DNA of 64,000 nucleotides from Clostridium carboxidivorans P7. GTDB taxonomy: Bacteria; Bacillota; Clostridia; Clostridiales; Clostridiaceae. Positions 29,067 to 38,275 of the stretch are shown here, in pieces. The notes below the pieces were generated by a model. That model had not been told where the DNA came from. It searched no databases and worked only from the letters and a program-made list of their open reading frames with translations. The stretch lies in assembly GCF_001038625.1 (NCBI RefSeq), contig NZ_CP011803.1, positions 4,154,001-4,218,000 on the forward strand, in the 5' to 3' direction. Position numbers and translations under genes: made by a program. Numbering within the stretch: position 1 is the first letter of the stretch; every line of letters starts with the position of its first letter.

Positions 29067-29539
29067 AATTTTTGTCCACAAAAAGGACAGAACGAAAAAT
29101 CTTTCTTTGAACCTTCCAAATTTTGTCCACAATATGGACAAAAAGAAAACCCAACATTATTCGAAAGTTGCAAATTGTTAGAGTCCTCAGGTTTACTTGA
29201 AATTTTTTCTAAAATAATTTCTAATTTTTCTTTTTCTATAGGCACGTGAATAACTTCATTAACATACTCTTTAGAATAATCTTCTAGCTTTATTTCATTA
29301 GCTGAAGACAGTATAAATATTACATTCTTATTTATATCTTTTATATTTTTTATAAGCTTTTCTCCAGTTATGTTTTTCATAATTAAATTACATATAACTA
29401 TATCTGGATTGATTTTTTTTATTTTAGCCAAAGCTCCATATTCATTTGTAAGATTAACTTCATAACCAAGGTCATTTAGCATATCTTTCATAATAATGCT
29501 TTGGAACTTGCAATCATTAATAAGAATTACCTTCTTCAT
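29060..29539 (-). CDS. Pseudo-receiver domain protein with two C-terminal zinc ribbons
   Basis: A 159-residue protein. Residues 1-112 follow a CheY-like receiver fold (MKKVILIND start, PDIVICNL strand), but the phospho-acceptor Asp is Asn51 and the conserved Lys-Pro is Val99-Pro100, so it probably cannot be phosphorylated in the usual way. The tail carries two zinc-ribbon half-sites, CPYCGQ (134-139) and CPFCGQ (151-156), which together could bind one zinc. I chose the ATG at 29539 because GGTGGTG precedes it; an upstream in-frame ATG at 29557 has no site. Function unknown; a protein- or RNA-binding adaptor is conceivable. Confidence 0.8.
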   Translation of the reverse strand: MKKVILINDCKFQSIIMKDMLNDLGYEVNLTNEYGALAKIKKINPDIVICNLIMKNITGEKLIKNIKDINKNVIFILSSANEIKLEDYSKEYVNEVIHVPIEKEKLEIILEKISSKPEDSNNLQLSNNVGFSFCPYCGQNLEGSKKDFSFCPFCGQKLK

Positions 29540-29690
29540 GGTTTCACCACCATACACTAAATATATTTACTATGATTTTAACTTATAATTCTCTGTTTTT
29601 CAATGCATTTTATTCATATTTATTAAATGTATGTATAAAAAAATTAATGACTTCCATAAATAATTAAGAAAGCCATCTAAAATTAAATAC

Positions 29691-29981
29691 TTATTTTCTA
29701 TATTTATGCACTTTTTCATCTATAGTAACGCCTTCACTTTTATAATCTATCTTTACTACAGACATAACTCTTTCAGCACCATTTTGTACACATATTTCCT
29801 GCGCTTTTTTCACTATTTCTAAAAGTTCATCCATTTCACCTTCCATAGTAGTCTCCATAGGACCAACTTCATACTTTACACCGCAAGAATCTATATATTC
29901 TATAACTTTATCTACTACTCCATACAAATCCTTTTCCTTTACAACTGGAAGCACTTGTAAGCTAACATTAACACTTGACAT
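29691..29981 (-). CDS. MTH1187-family thiamine-binding protein
   Basis: A 96-residue single-domain protein of the MTH1187/YkoF-like ferredoxin-fold family, recognised by VSLQVLPVV near the start, YEVGPMETTMEGEMDELL in the middle and the C-terminal VKIDYKSEG. Members bind thiamine or a related pyrimidine. It stands alone without a TPP riboswitch upstream. GGGGGATA precedes the ATG. Confidence 0.8.
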   Translation of the reverse strand: MSSVNVSLQVLPVVKEKDLYGVVDKVIEYIDSCGVKYEVGPMETTMEGEMDELLEIVKKAQEICVQNGAERVMSVVKIDYKSEGVTIDEKVHKYRK

Positions 29982-30092
29982 ATTATATCCCCCTTAATAA
30001 TTTAATATACCTTTATACTATACATTCTTCCATTTGATGTCAATAAAAGCTTCTTAAGTCCAAAACCCAATTAATCTAAACTTTCATTTGTT

Positions 30093-30863
30093 CTAAATTC
30101 CAATTATCTCTTTTAACCTCTTCACATTATTACGACTTATAGGTATTTCTGATCTATTATTATCATCCATTACTAACTTATAAGTACCATTAAACCAAGA
30201 GTATAATTCCTTAATATTGTCCATATTCACCAAATAACTTCTATGAGCTCTAAAAAAATCAGTTTTTCCTTCTATTTGCTGAAGTGTAAAACCAACTAAA
30301 TAGGTACCATATTTAGCTTTAACATAAGTTTTTTCATCTTTTATATAACAATAGTATATGTCTTTTATATTTACTAATACAATTTTTCCGTTTTTTTCAC
30401 AAGGTATCTTTTTTACAATTCTTTCTTCTTTATCAATTTTATTTATTATATCGTTTATGATATCAGGAAGTTTTTCTTCATCTATAGTTTTATTTTTAAA
30501 TTTACTTGCTAGTCTTTTTATAGTAATCTCTATTCTTTTCTCATCAAATGGTTTTAGAATATAATCAAGTGCATTTACCTCAAAAGCTTGTACAGCATGT
30601 TCCTCATAAGCTGTAACAAAAATTATATCTATGTTTTCATCAAACTCTCTAACCTTTTTTGCAAGTTCCATTCCATTTTGAAGGGGCATGTTTATATCCA
30701 TAAAAGCAGCTTCAGGCTTTTTATTTTTAATGAGTTCTAGTCCACTCATGCCATCATACCCAATTCCTACTACATCTATTAATTCATGTTGGGATAATAT
30801 ATATTTAAGTTCTTCCGCGGCTGGAATTTCATCTTCTAAAATAACACATTTTATTTTATCCAT
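30093..30863 (-). CDS. LytTR-family response regulator
   Basis: A 256-residue regulator: receiver domain (acidic DE at 11-12, phospho-Asp in AAFMDINMPLQNG about residue 57, KPF about 113-115) and a C-terminal LytTR DNA-binding domain (about 155-256, with FFRAHRSYLVNMDNI). LytTR proteins bind paired direct repeats about 21 bases apart. It overlaps the histidine kinase gene by eight bases. Next to a CstA-family gene this matches BtsSR/YpdAB-type systems that sense pyruvate, so cstA is the likely target. Confidence 0.93.
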   Translation of the reverse strand: MDKIKCVILEDEIPAAEELKYILSQHELIDVVGIGYDGMSGLELIKNKKPEAAFMDINMPLQNGMELAKKVREFDENIDIIFVTAYEEHAVQAFEVNALDYILKPFDEKRIEITIKRLASKFKNKTIDEEKLPDIINDIINKIDKEERIVKKIPCEKNGKIVLVNIKDIYYCYIKDEKTYVKAKYGTYLVGFTLQQIEGKTDFFRAHRSYLVNMDNIKELYSWFNGTYKLVMDDNNRSEIPISRNNVKRLKEIIGI

Positions 30864-32502
30864 CTACAGACTTTACCTCCTTTGGTATTAAAAATTGTAC
30901 TTTAGTACCTTTATCTATGTTTGTATCTATTTTTAAGCCATAATCTTCCCCATATAGTAACTTTAATCTTTCATTTACATTTTTAATTCCTATTCCTGGC
31001 GATTTATTTACAACCTGGTTTAATGTATCCCCATCCATACCAACTCCTGTATCTTCAATTAAAAATAGAACTTCTTCATCGGAGCAATTAGCTTTAACAA
31101 AAACAGAGCCTCCTAAAGGCTTCGGCAATATTCCATGTTTAATAGAATTCTCTATTATAGGCTGAAGCATAAATACAGGCATTTTAATATTCATTAAGTT
31201 TTCTGGTATATCTATAATGATTTTAAGCCTTTCTCCAAACCTGGCTTTTTCTATAGATAAATAAGATTGTATAAATTCAAGCTCATCTTTTAAAGAAACA
31301 AAGTCTTCTTCTCTTTTAAGGGTTTGTCTAAAATAATTAGACAAATCTATAATCAGTTCTTTAGCCTTTAAAGGATTAGTTCTGCAAAAAGAGGATATTG
31401 TATTTAAAGCATTAAATAAAAAATGTGGCTGTATCTGTGATCTTAAAGCTCTAAATTCAGCAGTAGAGGCTTCTTCTGCTAGCTTATTTACTTTATATAA
31501 CTCTATTTGAGTAGAAAGTAATTCACTTAATTCCTTAACAAATTCCCAAACATATTTGTCATTTTCCTTTCCTAAATCAACTTCTAATCCTAAAACTCCT
31601 TCAAAGCTAGTATTAGATATTAAAAATGGAGCACATACGAAAAATGTAGGCTTATCATTACTTATAAATTTAATTAAACTATAATCTGGAGTTCCATAAT
31701 ATACTTTCAATTTCATTTTTAACTTTTCTTCATCAATACCTCTACCACAATAGGTAAGAAACCCTTTCTTATCTCCTATAAATACTCCTTTAGCATTTGT
31801 TGTTTCATATATAATTTTTGATATACTTTCTGCAGTATTTTCGTTTAATCCCTGCCGCATATAATCTGTAGTCTTTTTTACAATTTTCAGTACTTTTTGA
31901 GTTTGAATAGCTCCAATTCTATTATATTGCTCCCTTGCATTCTGTATTATATTCAAGAAAATAATTACTCCCATGGAGTTTATTGTTATCATGGGCAAAG
32001 CTATAAACTTTACTAAACTTGCTGCATCTGGAAGAGGTCTTGCAAAAATCAACAGCACCACCATCTGTAACATTTCAGCTATAACTGCACCTATAAATCC
32101 ACTTTTTACACTAATATCACCATTTTTAGAATACTTTCTTGCCACAGCTCCTGTAATCCCCTCTATTACTGTTGCAATTGCGCAAGCTAAAGCTGTATAT
32201 CCACCCATAAGATATCTATGTGTACCTGCTATTATGCCTACTATTATTCCAATAGCTGGTCCACCAATATATCCTGCTACTATTGCTCCTATAGGTCTAG
32301 TATTTGCTATAGCATAAGGTTCCAGACTTACTCCTGTATATGTCCCTATTATTGATAATGAGCAGAAAAATATAACCATAATTATTTTATCTGCAATTTT
32401 CAGCTCATCTTTAATCAAATTCTTAAATATATGCGATTGATTATATATATATGCTGCTAGGGCAATCAATGCCATACGTTCTAATAATTGCACATATATC
32501 AA
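30856..32502 (-). CDS. LytS-type sensor histidine kinase (5TM-LYT)
   Basis: A 548-residue membrane kinase. The N-terminus has about six membrane segments of the 5TM-5TMR_LYT sensor (to about residue 190, with NTRPIGAIVAGYIGGPAIG), followed by a GAF-like region, the HisKA-like phosphoacceptor RSQIQPHFLFNALNTISSFC and an ATPase domain with ENSIKHG and DTGVGM. The start is TTG at 32502, placed by AAAGGAGG nine bases upstream; this site partly lies in a 16-base-arm hairpin. Partner is the overlapping LytTR regulator. Ligand is inferred to be pyruvate or a related acid from the adjacent cstA. Confidence 0.92.
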   Translation of the reverse strand: MIYVQLLERMALIALAAYIYNQSHIFKNLIKDELKIADKIIMVIFFCSLSIIGTYTGVSLEPYAIANTRPIGAIVAGYIGGPAIGIIVGIIAGTHRYLMGGYTALACAIATVIEGITGAVARKYSKNGDISVKSGFIGAVIAEMLQMVVLLIFARPLPDAASLVKFIALPMITINSMGVIIFLNIIQNAREQYNRIGAIQTQKVLKIVKKTTDYMRQGLNENTAESISKIIYETTNAKGVFIGDKKGFLTYCGRGIDEEKLKMKLKVYYGTPDYSLIKFISNDKPTFFVCAPFLISNTSFEGVLGLEVDLGKENDKYVWEFVKELSELLSTQIELYKVNKLAEEASTAEFRALRSQIQPHFLFNALNTISSFCRTNPLKAKELIIDLSNYFRQTLKREEDFVSLKDELEFIQSYLSIEKARFGERLKIIIDIPENLMNIKMPVFMLQPIIENSIKHGILPKPLGGSVFVKANCSDEEVLFLIEDTGVGMDGDTLNQVVNKSPGIGIKNVNERLKLLYGEDYGLKIDTNIDKGTKVQFLIPKEVKSVDG

Positions 32503-32514
32503 TTTTCTTTACCT

Positions 32515-32550
32515 CCTTTAAAGTAGTATATTATTATACTACTTTAAAGG
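32515..32550. promoter_or_regulatory. Perfect palindrome covering the lytS leader
   Basis: CCTTTAAAGTAGTATA, TTAT, TATACTACTTTAAAGG: 16-base perfect arms. Read as minus-strand RNA, the 3' arm contains part of the AAAGGAGG ribosome site of the kinase gene, so folding would hide it. It could also be a protein operator. Confidence 0.6.
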
Positions 32551-32628
32551 AAGGTATAAATGCAATCTCTAAAATTAATCCAACAAAAAATATATTTTAA
32601 TTTTCAGATTATTCTTTTTTTATTATGT

Positions 32629-32658
32629 CAAACACCCATTATATTTTACCATACACCC
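32629..32658. promoter_or_regulatory. Candidate LytTR operator upstream of cstA
   Basis: Direct repeats CAAACACCC (32629-32637) and CATACACCC (32650-32658) begin exactly 21 bases apart, the spacing used by LytTR regulators. They lie about 130 bases before the cstA start. Operator role is inferred. Confidence 0.5.
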
Positions 32659-32789
32659 CCCTTTTTTTATCTTTCAACCGTATTCATTTTTTTTTTTCTT
32701 CAGAATATTATATCATTTTAGTGTAAACTTTTGTTCATCTGTAAAGGTTTGCAAGGAATAATTTTATTAATTAAGGGGGGTTTTATACT

Positions 32790-34571
32790 ATGAACTCGAT
32801 TGTACTTGTTATTATCGGTGCACTTGTATTAATTTTAGCTTACAGATTTTATGGATCATGGATAGCTGCTAAAGTATTAGTTTTAGATGAAACTAGAGAA
32901 GTCCCATCTAAAACACATGAGGATGGACGTGATTATGTTCCTACCAATAAGCTAGTGCTTTTTGGTCACCACTTTGCAGCAATTGCTGGAGCTGGACCAC
33001 TTATCGGACCTGTTCTGGCCGCACAGTTTGGTTATCTTCCTGGAACACTATGGATTCTAATTGGGGGCGCACTTGCTGGTGCCGTACATGATATGGTACT
33101 ACTATTTGCATCAGTTAGACACGATGGAGAATCCATTGCTGAAATTGCTAGAACAAATCTTGGAAATCGAATGGGATTTGTTACTTCTATCGCTGTATTA
33201 TTTATATTGATAATTGCTATGGCTGGTCTTGGATTACCAGTTGTTAACTCACTTTACAACAGCCCATGGGGCACTTTTACCGTTGGTTTTACTATTCCAG
33301 TTGCCTTCTTAGTTGGTTTATATTTGAAATTTTTAAGACCTGGTAAAATTCTTGAAGCTACAATTATTGGTATGGTTCTTATAATGGTTGGAGTTATTGC
33401 AGGTCCATATATCCAACATACTGCTTTAGCACCATATTTAACTTTTAATGCTAAGCAAATGTCTTTAATTCTTGCAATATATGGTTTCCTTGCAGCAGCA
33501 CTTCCTGTATGGTTGCTATTACTTCCAAGAGATTATCTAAGCACATACATGAAAATCGGTGTTATTGGCTTCTTGGTAATAGGTATAATATTTGTTAGAC
33601 CAACTATCCAAATGCCAGCTGTTACTAACTTTGTAAGTGGTGGTGGTCCTGTAGTTCCAGGTAAAGTATTCCCATTCTTGTTTATTACAATAGCCTGTGG
33701 TGCTCTATCTGGATTCCATGCATTAATAAGTACAGGTACAACACCTAAGCTTATAGCTAATGAGCGAGACATTCTTCCTATAGGTTTTGGTGCTATGCTT
33801 TTTGAATCCTTTATAGCTTTAATGGCATTAATTGCAGCAACTTGTCTACCAACAGCTGATTATTTTGCTATAAACTCAGCACCAGCAGCATTTGCTAAAC
33901 TTCATATGATCCCTAAAGAACTTCCAATGCTTTCACAAATGGTTGGTGAAAACTTAGCTGGAAGAACAGGTGGATCTGTATCTTTAGCAGTTGGTATGTC
34001 TTACGTATTCTACAAACTTCCAGGACTTGAGCACTTAATGTCTTACTGGTATCATTTCTGTATAATGTTCGAAGCATTATTTATATTAACTACTATAGAT
34101 TCTGGTACAAGAATAGGAAGATATCTACTTCAAGACTTATGTGCTAAGTTCTATAAACCTTTTGGAAACAAAGAGTCTTGGTTTAACCTTATATTCTTTA
34201 GTGCTTTAATATCGTTTAGCTGGGGATATCTATTATTCACAGGTAATGTAAATACAATATGGCCTTTGTTCGGTATTGCTAATCAATTGTTATCTGCTAT
34301 AGCTTTCGCTATAGGTACTACAATAATTATAAAGAAAGGCAAACCAAAATATGCCTTAATTACATTCATACCAATGGTATGTATAACTGTAATAACAATA
34401 ACTGCTTGTATAGAAAATGTATTAATTAATTATCTACCTCAGGGGAAGGTATTGTTAGTTGGTATGTCTCTTGTACTTATAGTACTTGTATTAATTATAT
34501 TATTTGAAAGTGCTAAAGTATGGATTAAAGATTTGAAGAAAATGAAATCATCTGAAAGCACTACAGCTTAA
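32790..34571 (+). CDS. cstA: CstA-family carbon starvation protein / probable pyruvate transporter
   Basis: A 593-residue membrane protein with about 15 hydrophobic segments. CstA signatures include YGSWIAAKVL near the N-terminus, DYVPTNKLVLFGHHFAAIAGAGPLIGP (about residues 49-75) and SGFHALISTGTTPK. Characterised relatives import peptides (CstA) or pyruvate (BtsT). AAGGGGGG precedes the ATG. It is divergent from a LytS/LytR pair, the arrangement of pyruvate-sensing BtsSR-btsT, so pyruvate uptake is the best guess. A terminator follows. Confidence 0.92.
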   Translation: MNSIVLVIIGALVLILAYRFYGSWIAAKVLVLDETREVPSKTHEDGRDYVPTNKLVLFGHHFAAIAGAGPLIGPVLAAQFGYLPGTLWILIGGALAGAVHDMVLLFASVRHDGESIAEIARTNLGNRMGFVTSIAVLFILIIAMAGLGLPVVNSLYNSPWGTFTVGFTIPVAFLVGLYLKFLRPGKILEATIIGMVLIMVGVIAGPYIQHTALAPYLTFNAKQMSLILAIYGFLAAALPVWLLLLPRDYLSTYMKIGVIGFLVIGIIFVRPTIQMPAVTNFVSGGGPVVPGKVFPFLFITIACGALSGFHALISTGTTPKLIANERDILPIGFGAMLFESFIALMALIAATCLPTADYFAINSAPAAFAKLHMIPKELPMLSQMVGENLAGRTGGSVSLAVGMSYVFYKLPGLEHLMSYWYHFCIMFEALFILTTIDSGTRIGRYLLQDLCAKFYKPFGNKESWFNLIFFSALISFSWGYLLFTGNVNTIWPLFGIANQLLSAIAFAIGTTIIIKKGKPKYALITFIPMVCITVITITACIENVLINYLPQGKVLLVGMSLVLIVLVLIILFESAKVWIKDLKKMKSSESTTA

Positions 34572-34589
34572 TAAAACTTAATAAAATTA

Positions 34590-34629
34590 AATCCACATTG
34601 TGAGTAATTAATTATTCACAATGTGGATT
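34590..34629. terminator. Terminator shared by cstA and the nucleoside ABC operon
   Basis: AATCCACATTGTGA / TCACAATGTGGATT, 14-base perfect arms, followed by a T run on the plus strand, in the 63-base gap between convergent stops. Confidence 0.8.
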
Positions 34630-34634
34630 ATTTT

Positions 34635-35573
34635 TTATCTTTGTCCCTTTTCGTATGGTACACCATCTGCAGCTGGTGCTGTAGTTTTTCCTACAAAACC
34701 TGCAAGTGCAAGCATTGTTAATATATAAGGTATCATTGAGTAAATTTCTGTTGGTATATTTAGTGAAAGGCTTTGAGCATTTATTTCTAAAGCATTACCA
34801 AAAGCAAATAGTAAACATGCCCACATAGTTCCCTTTGGTTTCCAGTTACCAAATATCATAGCTGCTAGTGCTATAAATCCACGTCCTGCTACCATTCCTT
34901 CTTTGTAAACTGGAGTCATACCTATTGACAAAGCAGCTCCTCCTATACCTGCAAGTATTCCTGAAAGTATTACACAAGAATATCTAACTTTATAAACATT
35001 TATACCTAGTGTATCTGCTGCGCTTGGATGTTCTCCTACTGCTCTTATTCTAAGTCCTATAGGAGTCTTAAACAATACAAAGTTTGCTACAAATACAAGC
35101 ACTATTGCAAGTACCACAAACCAGTTTAATCCTGCCAAAAATGGTCCTATTACAGGAATACCCTTTACAGCTGCGGGTATTGCATAAGGAAGTCCTGTTA
35201 CTATATCTGTTTGACCACCCTTTTTAAATATTTTAAATATAAGGAAACTAGCAAAGGCTGTTGAAAACAAATTTATAGCAGTACCTGATATTATCTGATC
35301 TGCTTTTAAAGTTATACTTAAAAAAGCATGTATCAAAGCTAAAAGACCACCTGCTATTGCTGCAAATAAAATTCCCATTAAAGGACTTCCTGTAGCATAA
35401 GAACCAAAAACTGCGAAGAAAGCACCTATTGTCATCATACCGTCAAGTCCTATATTTACAACTCCTGATTTTTCTGAAAATACACCTCCAAGGCCTGCAA
35501 ATATTAAAGGTGTTGCCATTCTTAGGGTAGATGCTAGTATTATTATAATAAGTGTTACCTTATCCATTTGCAA
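34635..35573 (-). CDS. Nucleoside ABC transporter permease (second subunit)
   Basis: A 312-residue membrane protein of the BPD_transp_2 family with about eight to nine helices. VNIGLDGMMTIGAF (about 40-53) and GEHPSAADTLGINVYKVRY are typical of the BmpA/NupABC-type nucleoside importers. It overlaps the upstream permease by 14 bases. It would form the membrane channel with that permease and the ATPase at 36647. Confidence 0.9.
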   Translation of the reverse strand: MQMDKVTLIIIILASTLRMATPLIFAGLGGVFSEKSGVVNIGLDGMMTIGAFFAVFGSYATGSPLMGILFAAIAGGLLALIHAFLSITLKADQIISGTAINLFSTAFASFLIFKIFKKGGQTDIVTGLPYAIPAAVKGIPVIGPFLAGLNWFVVLAIVLVFVANFVLFKTPIGLRIRAVGEHPSAADTLGINVYKVRYSCVILSGILAGIGGAALSIGMTPVYKEGMVAGRGFIALAAMIFGNWKPKGTMWACLLFAFGNALEINAQSLSLNIPTEIYSMIPYILTMLALAGFVGKTTAPAADGVPYEKGQR

Positions 35574-36654
35574 TTACCCCCTTTCTTCTCTTTCTATTCT
35601 CCAAGTATTTAACTATGTAGTCTGTGGCTACAAATATGATTACAATTGATTGAATTAAATAAACTATTTCCTTTGGTATTGAATTCAATTGAAGTATTCT
35701 TGAACTGCTGTTTAATGCTCCAAATAATATAGCTGCTGGTATACATCCTATTGGATTACTTTTTGCTAAAAGAGCAACTGCCATACCATCAAATCCATAT
35801 CCGATGTTAGCCATTAAATCTGTTGCATTATACATAACTCCTGCCAAGTGACATGCTCCACCAATACCTGCAATAGCTCCTGATAAAACCATTGCTAATA
35901 CTGCATTCTTTGCTACATTTATTCCGCCATATTCTGCTCCTAATGGGTTTAAACCTACTGCTCTTATTTCATACCCTATAGTCGTTTTCCAAAGTAACCA
36001 ATATATAAAGACAGCACATATAAGTGCAAATATAAGTCCTATATTTGCTCTACTAGAACCAGTAAATCTTAATAGTTGAGCACTTTGCTGTATAATTGGT
36101 GTAGCTGATTTTGATGCAACACCAATAGGGGTTCTAAGGACTATAATATTAACTACATTTAAAGCTATATAATTCATCATTATTGTATTTATAACTTCAC
36201 TAGTTCCATACTTCGCTCTTAGGTAACCTGGTATTGCTCCCCAGATTCCTCCTCCTATAATACCTGAAAGTAATATCAGAGGAACATGTACCCATGGGCT
36301 TAATCCAGGTATCAAACCTACTATAGCAGCAGCTATAAGTCCCATTGTAAACTGTCCTTCAACTCCTATGTTAAATAGTCCACATTTAAAAGCAATTGCA
36401 TTTGCTACTCCTGTAAATATTAAAGGTGTTACAAACACCATTGTTTCTAAACTTTTAGCAGTATCTCCAAAACTTCCACTTATTATAGTACCAATTAAAT
36501 CTGTTAGTGCAGTAAAGTAATCTCCTATTCCATATCCTTTTGACCACATTACAAAAAATACTGCTACAAAAAACGAAACAATTATTGAAAATAAAGGGAA
36601 TGCTAAACTTTTTACAGCATTTATCACTGACTGTTTTATTTTATTATTATTCAA
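35560..36654 (-). CDS. Nucleoside ABC transporter permease (first subunit)
   Basis: A 364-residue BPD_transp_2 permease with about ten membrane segments. The cytoplasmic coupling loop reads RAVGLNPLGAEYGGINV, and FNIGVEGQFTMGLIAAAIVG is a family motif. It overlaps the ATPase gene by eight bases. Downstream PNP-type metabolism indicates nucleosides as cargo. No BmpA-type binding lipoprotein gene is in the window. Confidence 0.9.
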   Translation of the reverse strand: MNNNKIKQSVINAVKSLAFPLFSIIVSFFVAVFFVMWSKGYGIGDYFTALTDLIGTIISGSFGDTAKSLETMVFVTPLIFTGVANAIAFKCGLFNIGVEGQFTMGLIAAAIVGLIPGLSPWVHVPLILLSGIIGGGIWGAIPGYLRAKYGTSEVINTIMMNYIALNVVNIIVLRTPIGVASKSATPIIQQSAQLLRFTGSSRANIGLIFALICAVFIYWLLWKTTIGYEIRAVGLNPLGAEYGGINVAKNAVLAMVLSGAIAGIGGACHLAGVMYNATDLMANIGYGFDGMAVALLAKSNPIGCIPAAILFGALNSSSRILQLNSIPKEIVYLIQSIVIIFVATDYIVKYLENRKRRKGVIANG

Positions 36655-38185
36655 CGGTTTTTACCTCCTTTTCCTTATCTAAGGTTCCTCCAGCCATAAG
36701 AATTCCTAGTTTCTTCTCATCTGCATCCTTTCTGTCTAGTATATCAACTATATTTCCATCATACATAACAGCTATTCTATCTGATAAAGCTAATATTTCA
36801 TCTAATTCAAGTGATATCAAAAGTACAGCTTTTCCCTTATCTCTTTCCTGTACCAATCTTTTGTGTATATATTCTATAGCTCCTACATCTATACCTCTTG
36901 TTGGTTGAGATGCAATTAAAAGTTCTGGATCCTTTGCTATTTCTCTTGCTGCTATAAGCTTTTGTTGATTTCCTCCTGAAAGTGATGCTGCTGTAACTTC
37001 TTCATTTGGAGTTCTTACATCAAATTCTTCTATAATATTTTTACAATACGTACGTATTTCATTGTAATTCATTACTATACCTTTACTAAACGGTTTTTTA
37101 TGATAAGTACCAAGTACGGCATTTTCAAATAAAGAGTATTGTAATATAAGTCCTCTTTTTTGTCTATCTTCTGGAATATGACCTACACCAGAATCTGCAA
37201 TTTTTCTTGGAGATTTACCGGATATATCTATTTCATTTAATGTTATCTTTCCTGACTCCGGTTTTCTAAGTCCAGTTAAAACTTCCACAAGTTCCGTTTG
37301 GCCATTTCCATCTACTCCTGCTATACCAACTATTTCTCCTGCTCTAACCGCTAAGCTTACGCCCTTTACTGCCATTATACCTCTATGGTCCTTTGCTTCT
37401 ATATTTTCTATATTTAGAATTTCTTTTCCTACTTTTGCTTCCTTCTTATTAACTACCAAGGTTACTTTTCTACCTACCATAAGTTCTGCTAATTGATCTA
37501 TATTAGTTTCTTTAGTATTAACTGTTCCTGTAACTTTTCCTCTTCTTATTATAGTTACTCTATCACTCATTTTCATAACTTCTTTTAATTTGTGAGTTAT
37601 AAGTATTACCGATTTTCCTTCTGCTTTAAGATTATTTATAATAACGCCTAATTCTTCTATTTCTTGTGGAGTAAGTACTGCAGTAGGTTCATCCAATATT
37701 AAGACATCAGCTCCTCTGTATAAAGCTTTTAATATTTCCACCTTTTGCTGTTGACCTACAGAGATATCTTCTATAACATCCTTTGGATTTATATTGAAAC
37801 CATATTTATCAGCAATTTCTTTTACATCTTTGCAAGCTTTAGCTATATCTATTTTTAAGCCTTTTTTAGGTTCTATACCTAAAACAATATTTTCAGCTAT
37901 TGTAAAATTGCTAACCAACATAAAATGTTGATGCACCATACCTATACCAAGCTTTATAGCATCATTTGGGTTTGTAATTTTTGCTTCTTTACCATTTACA
38001 CGTATTTCACCCTTTTCTGGTTGATATAAACCATAAAGTATGTTCATAAGTGTGGTTTTTCCTGCTCCATTTTCTCCTAATAATACATGTGTTTCTCCCT
38101 GCAGCAATTCAAAATTTACATTATCATTTGCAATAGTTCCTGGAAAAACTTTGGTTATCCCAACCATTTCAATTACTTTTTCCAT
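36647..38185 (-). CDS. Nucleoside ABC transporter ATP-binding protein (two cassettes)
   Basis: A 512-residue ATPase with two ABC domains, as in ribose/nucleoside importers. First cassette: GENGAGKTT (about 37-45), ISVGQQQKVEIL and Walker B LILDEPTAVL. The second has a divergent Walker A (GVDGNGQTE), SLSGGNQQKLIAARE and a changed Walker B (LLIASQPTRGIDVG), usual for this subfamily. The ATG at 38185 has no nearby ribosome site; a GGGAGGG lies 43 bases upstream before a hairpin and a short leader frame (38169-38216), so translation may depend on that leader. Confidence 0.92.
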   Translation of the reverse strand: MEKVIEMVGITKVFPGTIANDNVNFELLQGETHVLLGENGAGKTTLMNILYGLYQPEKGEIRVNGKEAKITNPNDAIKLGIGMVHQHFMLVSNFTIAENIVLGIEPKKGLKIDIAKACKDVKEIADKYGFNINPKDVIEDISVGQQQKVEILKALYRGADVLILDEPTAVLTPQEIEELGVIINNLKAEGKSVILITHKLKEVMKMSDRVTIIRRGKVTGTVNTKETNIDQLAELMVGRKVTLVVNKKEAKVGKEILNIENIEAKDHRGIMAVKGVSLAVRAGEIVGIAGVDGNGQTELVEVLTGLRKPESGKITLNEIDISGKSPRKIADSGVGHIPEDRQKRGLILQYSLFENAVLGTYHKKPFSKGIVMNYNEIRTYCKNIIEEFDVRTPNEEVTAASLSGGNQQKLIAAREIAKDPELLIASQPTRGIDVGAIEYIHKRLVQERDKGKAVLLISLELDEILALSDRIAVMYDGNIVDILDRKDADEKKLGILMAGGTLDKEKEVKTVE

Positions 38186-38216
38186 TAATTTTTCTGGTTA
38201 CCAACCCTAATAACAT
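38169..38216 (-). CDS. Putative 15-codon leader peptide before the nucleoside ABC ATPase
   Basis: ATG at 38214-38216 follows AGGGAGGG with 11 bases spacing, a much better start site than that of the ATPase gene. It reads MLLGLVTRKINGKSN and stops at TGA inside codons 5-6 of the ATPase. The frame spans one arm of the hairpin CTGGTTAC/GTAACCAG (38194-38224). Translational coupling by termination-reinitiation is inferred. Confidence 0.45.
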   Translation of the reverse strand: MLLGLVTRKINGKSN

Positions 38217-38275
38217 TGTAACCAGTGCCCTCCCTTCAATTAAAAGATATTTTTACTTTTCATAAATTACATTTT

